Shown here: positions 8,387 through 10,452 of the stretch, one piece after another | Layout: each line of letters begins with the position of its first letter | Numbering within the stretch: the stretch's first letter is position 1 | DNA from: DALYLB01 sp046154695 | GTDB taxonomy: Bacteria; Acidobacteriota; Blastocatellia; RBC074 | Assembly: GCA_046154695.1 (NCBI GenBank) | Contig: JBJXFI010000264.1 | Location: 1 to 10,452, forward strand | Direction: 5' to 3' | Length of the DNA stretch: 10,452 bases | Translations under genes and position numbers: made by a program | The notes under the pieces: model-generated | The model's database searches: none | The model's input: only the letters and a program-made list of their open reading frames with translations | What the model was told of the DNA's origin: nothing

Positions 8387-8491
8387 TCAATGATTGAAGA
8401 GGAACTCCCTGCTCGTCAGCACTGCCCGGGCCAGATCTTCGATGGCCTTCCGCCGGCCGGGTCCGGGTCCCGGCCGGCTCTCATTCAGCTC
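8387..8491 (-). pseudogene. C-terminal remnant of a DUF1549/DUF1553 (PSD1) protein
   Basis: Just past the DUF1501 stop, in a different minus-strand frame, an open stretch encodes LNESRPGPGPGRRK and then AIEDLARAVLTSREFLFNH followed by TGA (8389-8387). The ending EDLxxAxLxSxEFLFNH is how DUF1553 proteins typically finish, and these genes usually sit next to DUF1501 genes in Acidobacteria and Planctomycetes. No start codon with a ribosome site exists, and upstream the frame runs into the DUF1501 reading frame, so this is not an independent gene. I infer that the body of a PSD1 gene was deleted, leaving the last ~34 codons fused behind DUF1501. The exact left limit of homology cannot be set by eye. 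A GC-rich 10-bp hairpin (8452-8461 with 8469-8478) lies inside it; it has no T-run. Confidence 0.65.
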
Positions 8492-9863
8492 AAAACAGTT
8501 CGAAAATGGGATTGACGTCTTGATCGACGACGCGAACCGGGCAGCCCTGCGGCCCGGGCAGCTCCGTCTCCAGTTCGATGCCGAGCGAATGCATCATCGT
8601 GGCGGCGATCTCGGCGGGCGTCACGGGGCGGTCTTTGGGATAGGCGCCGATCTCGTCGGAGGCGCCGACGACCTGCCCGCCCTTGACGCCGCCGCCGGCG
8701 AAGAGCATCGACCAGCATTGGGGCCAGTGATCGCGGCCTCCCGCGGAATTGATCTTGGGCGTGCGGCCGAACTCGCCCGTCGCCACGATCATCGTGTTCT
8801 TGAGCAGCCCCCGATCGTGCAGGTCTTCGAGCAGCGACGCATACCCGTTGTCGAACATCGGGCCGACCTGCTCGCGATAACAGGCGATCGGGCTGAAGGG
8901 CGGCGAGCCGTGAATGTCCCAGGTGATCTCATTGAAGACCGTCTCGAACATGTTGATCGTCACGAATCGCACGCCGCGCTCGATCATCCGCCGGGCGAGC
9001 AGGCAGCTCAGCCCAAACCGGTTGCGGCCATACCGGTCCTTCATCGCGTCCGTCTCCTTCGTCAGATCGAATGCCTCGCGCATTCGATCTGACGCCATCA
9101 GCGTATAGGCCTGGTGGAAATTCTCGTCGCGCAGCTTCGCGTCGCCGCTGCCCTCGAAATCGCGGACGGCTCCGTCGACCATCTCCCGCAATTTCCGCCG
9201 TCGATCCACCCGCGTGGCCGAGATGTAATCGGGCGGAAGCAGATCCGGCGCCCGGAAATCGGGCATGGAAGGATCCGAGTTCAACACGAACGGATCGAAC
9301 TGCTTTCCGAGAAAGCCCGCCGAATGGCCGTGCGGCAGATTGCCGCCCGTGTTTCCAATCGGGCGCGGCAGCAGTACGTGGGGGGGCGCGTCGCTACGCG
9401 GGCCCCGCAGTTTCGACAGCACGCAGCCCACGCTCGGATGCTCCCGCCCCGCCTGAAAAACCCGGCCCGTCTGCATCATCTGGTGGCCCGTGTCATGCAG
9501 GGCCGCGGCCGTGTGATAGACCGAGCGGACGATCGCGAACTTATCCGCGTTGCGGGCCGCGCGCGGAAAGAGCTCGCTGATCTCCATCCCGGGCACGTTC
9601 GTCCGGATCGACTTGTAAGGGCCGCGAATCTCGGCCGGCGCGTTCGGCTTCATGTCCCAGCAATCGAGCTGGCTCGGCCCGCCGACCAGCATCAGGAAGA
9701 TGCAGTTCATCTCCTCGGCCGTGTTCACGGCCCCGCGCGCCTTCAGCGCGAAGAGATCGGGCAGTGACAATCCCAGGAACCCCAGCGCCCCCGCGTGCAG
9801 AAAATCCCGGCGGCGAAGCCCGTCGCAAAAGCTTACGGCTCTCTCGGCATCGAATCGAAACAT
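8490..9863 (-). CDS. DUF1501 family protein with Tat signal
   Basis: The protein has 457 residues, usual for DUF1501. The ATG at 9863 has GGGAGA a few bases upstream (9870-9875 on the minus strand); an open frame continues further upstream into the repeat array but is not coding. LRRRDFLHAGALGFLGLSLP (16-35) is a twin-arginine signal, so the protein is likely exported folded. Family motifs include LMLVGGPSQLDCWDMKPNAP (57-76), TGHQMMQTGR (125-134), GEFGRTPKINSAGGRDHWPQ (363-382) and the C-terminal PVTPAEIAATMMHSLGI (413-429). DUF1501 belongs to the alkaline-phosphatase/sulfatase-like superfamily, but its reaction is not established. It usually pairs with a PSD1 cytochrome-like partner; here only a C-terminal trace of one survives downstream. 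An unusually strong inverted repeat (9061-9074 with 9080-9093) lies within the gene. No convincing promoter was found in 9864-9956. Confidence 0.93.
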   Translation of the reverse strand: MFRFDAERAVSFCDGLRRRDFLHAGALGFLGLSLPDLFALKARGAVNTAEEMNCIFLMLVGGPSQLDCWDMKPNAPAEIRGPYKSIRTNVPGMEISELFPRAARNADKFAIVRSVYHTAAALHDTGHQMMQTGRVFQAGREHPSVGCVLSKLRGPRSDAPPHVLLPRPIGNTGGNLPHGHSAGFLGKQFDPFVLNSDPSMPDFRAPDLLPPDYISATRVDRRRKLREMVDGAVRDFEGSGDAKLRDENFHQAYTLMASDRMREAFDLTKETDAMKDRYGRNRFGLSCLLARRMIERGVRFVTINMFETVFNEITWDIHGSPPFSPIACYREQVGPMFDNGYASLLEDLHDRGLLKNTMIVATGEFGRTPKINSAGGRDHWPQCWSMLFAGGGVKGGQVVGASDEIGAYPKDRPVTPAEIAATMMHSLGIELETELPGPQGCPVRVVDQDVNPIFELF

Positions 9864-10032
9864 TGTGTTCTCCCGGCCTCCGTTCGGCGGATCGTTCTGA
9901 TCGTTGGTTGATGGCTCCCGATATAGCACAGAAGACAGAGAATTGGTACGCGTCGCAATTGATGACATTCGCGGCCCGGTCTTTTTCTGAGGGTGTTTGT
10001 CGTACGCGGAACAAGCTGTCGAGCGGAGCGGT

Positions 10033-10056
10033 GGCACAAGCTGTCCAGCTTGTGCC
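10033..10056. repeat. Palindrome in array unit 1 (GTCC loop)
   Basis: Perfect 10-bp arms GGCACAAGCT and AGCTTGTGCC flank a GTCC loop. The full core of this unit spans 10009-10056 (48 bases), with a half-palindrome GAACAAGCTGTC at 10009-10020 to its left. Confidence 0.9.
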
Positions 10057-10152
10057 GAGTGCGAAGGCGCGTGCGTGAAGATGGCAGGGCCCGCGAGCCG
10101 AAATTGATGAAATTCGCGGCCCGGTCTTTTTCTTAGGGTGTTTGTCGTATGC

Positions 10153-10198
10153 GGCACAAGCTGGACAGCTTGTGCCACGATTGCCTGACAGCTTGTGC
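10153..10198. repeat. Inverted core in array unit 2 (GGAC loop)
   Basis: The palindrome at 10153-10176 has the same arms but a GGAC loop, the reverse complement of GTCC, and the half-palindrome (GACAGCTTGTGC, 10187-10198) lies on its right instead of its left. Reverse-complementing 10153-10198 restores the order seen in units 1 and 3. The core is 46 bases rather than 48, which accounts for the 143-base period. Confidence 0.88.
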
Positions 10199-10320
10199 GG
10201 AGTGCGAAGGCGCGTGCGCGAAGATGGCAGGGTCTGCGAGCCGAAATTGATGAAATTCGCGGCCCGGTCTTTTTCTGAGAGTGTTTGTCGTACGCGGAAC
10301 AAGCTGTCGAGCGGAGCGGT

Positions 10321-10344
10321 GGCACAAGCTGTCCAGCTTGTGCC
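10321..10344. repeat. Palindrome in array unit 3 (GTCC loop)
   Basis: Identical in sequence to the unit 1 palindrome, with its half-palindrome to the left at 10297-10308. Confidence 0.9.
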
Positions 10345-10452
10345 GAGTGCGAAGGCGCGTGCGCGAAGATGGCAGGGCCCGCGAGCCGGGATTGGTAACA
10401 TTCGCGGCCCGGTCTTTTTCTGAGAGTGTTTGTCGTACGCGGAACAAGCTGT

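Larger units (their letters stand above)
9957..10452. repeat. REP-like tandem repeat array, 143-145-bp units
   Basis: Using ATTCGCGGCCCGGTCTTTTT as marker, units begin at 9967, 10112, 10255 and 10400, giving periods of 145, 143 and 145 bases. Homology extends left to AATTGATGA at 9957. The fourth unit is cut by the window end. Each unit has an outer part (the T-run segment, GTGTTTGTCGTA, and GAGTGCGAAGGCGCGTGCG...AAGATGGCAGGG) and a core built on a 10-bp-arm palindrome, GGCACAAGCT / AGCTTGTGCC. Reading frames run through it on both strands but their proteins are low-complexity products of the repeat and have no family signature, so I regard the array as non-coding. It lies upstream of the DUF1501 gene. 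Confidence 0.93.

Noticed and set aside
8452..8478. GC-rich 10-bp hairpin as intrinsic terminator for DUF1501
   Set aside because: No T-run follows on the minus strand, and the sequence falls within the PSD1-like coding remnant.
8394..9092. Plus-strand open frame antisense to DUF1501
   Set aside because: The composition is that of a complementary shadow and the minus strand encodes clear DUF1501 motifs.
9864..10452. Open reading frames on both strands across the repeat array, including an upstream extension of DUF1501
   Set aside because: The translations are the repeat unit read several times (Arg/Ser/His-rich, recurring motifs), with no family signature and no consistent ribosome sites.
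9957..10452. CRISPR array
   Set aside because: The whole 143-145-bp unit repeats; there are no unique spacers between short repeats and no cas gene nearby.

Overview
The window reads as high-GC chromosomal DNA of an acidobacterium, most likely of the Solibacter/Bryobacter group. The best pointer is the last ~237 residues of the long secreted protein at 5676-8324, which look like the C-terminal domain catalogued as TIGR03437, expanded in Solibacter-type genomes. A Tat-signal DUF1501 protein and a trace of a DUF1549/DUF1553 (PSD1) protein fit the same group. This assignment rests on family recognition, not on a search.

Layout from left to right. Bases 1-52 are a diverged copy of the repeat that forms a tandem array at the right end. 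72-1481 (+) is an amidohydrolase of the MTA/SAH deaminase type carrying an apparent signal peptide. 1512-2714 (+) is a TPR protein with a TonB-like C-terminal domain. 2795-3349 (-) is hypoxanthine phosphoribosyltransferase, converging on the TPR gene across a hairpin and divergent from the next gene. Its 5' side has a near-consensus sigma70 promoter. 3560-4777 (+) is an AlaC-type aminotransferase, translationally coupled through a TTGA overlap to 4774-5520 (+), an RpiB-family sugar-phosphate isomerase with an unusual ~95-residue N-terminal extension. 5676-8324 (+) is a secreted cohesin-like/IPT-TIG/TIGR03437 protein that ends at a strong intrinsic terminator. On the minus strand, 8490-9863 encodes DUF1501, followed at 8387-8491 by what looks like the last ~34 codons of a lost PSD1 gene. 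9957-10452 is a 143-145-bp tandem repeat array that runs off the end of the window.

Most genes are independent housekeeping or envelope functions. Only the aminotransferase and RpiB genes form a clear operon. The most notable system hint is the RpiB N-terminus: an amphipathic helix, a Gly/Pro-rich linker and a segment resembling the N-termini of EutQ and EutT. That architecture is typical of enzymes packed into bacterial microcompartments, although no shell gene lies in the window. The RpiB active-site cysteine position is also changed to aspartate. The second notable signal is the repeat array: unit 2 carries its ~46-bp core inverted relative to units 1 and 3, and the inverted form matches the copy at the left edge of the window. 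No tRNA, rRNA, CRISPR array, transposase or integrase was seen.
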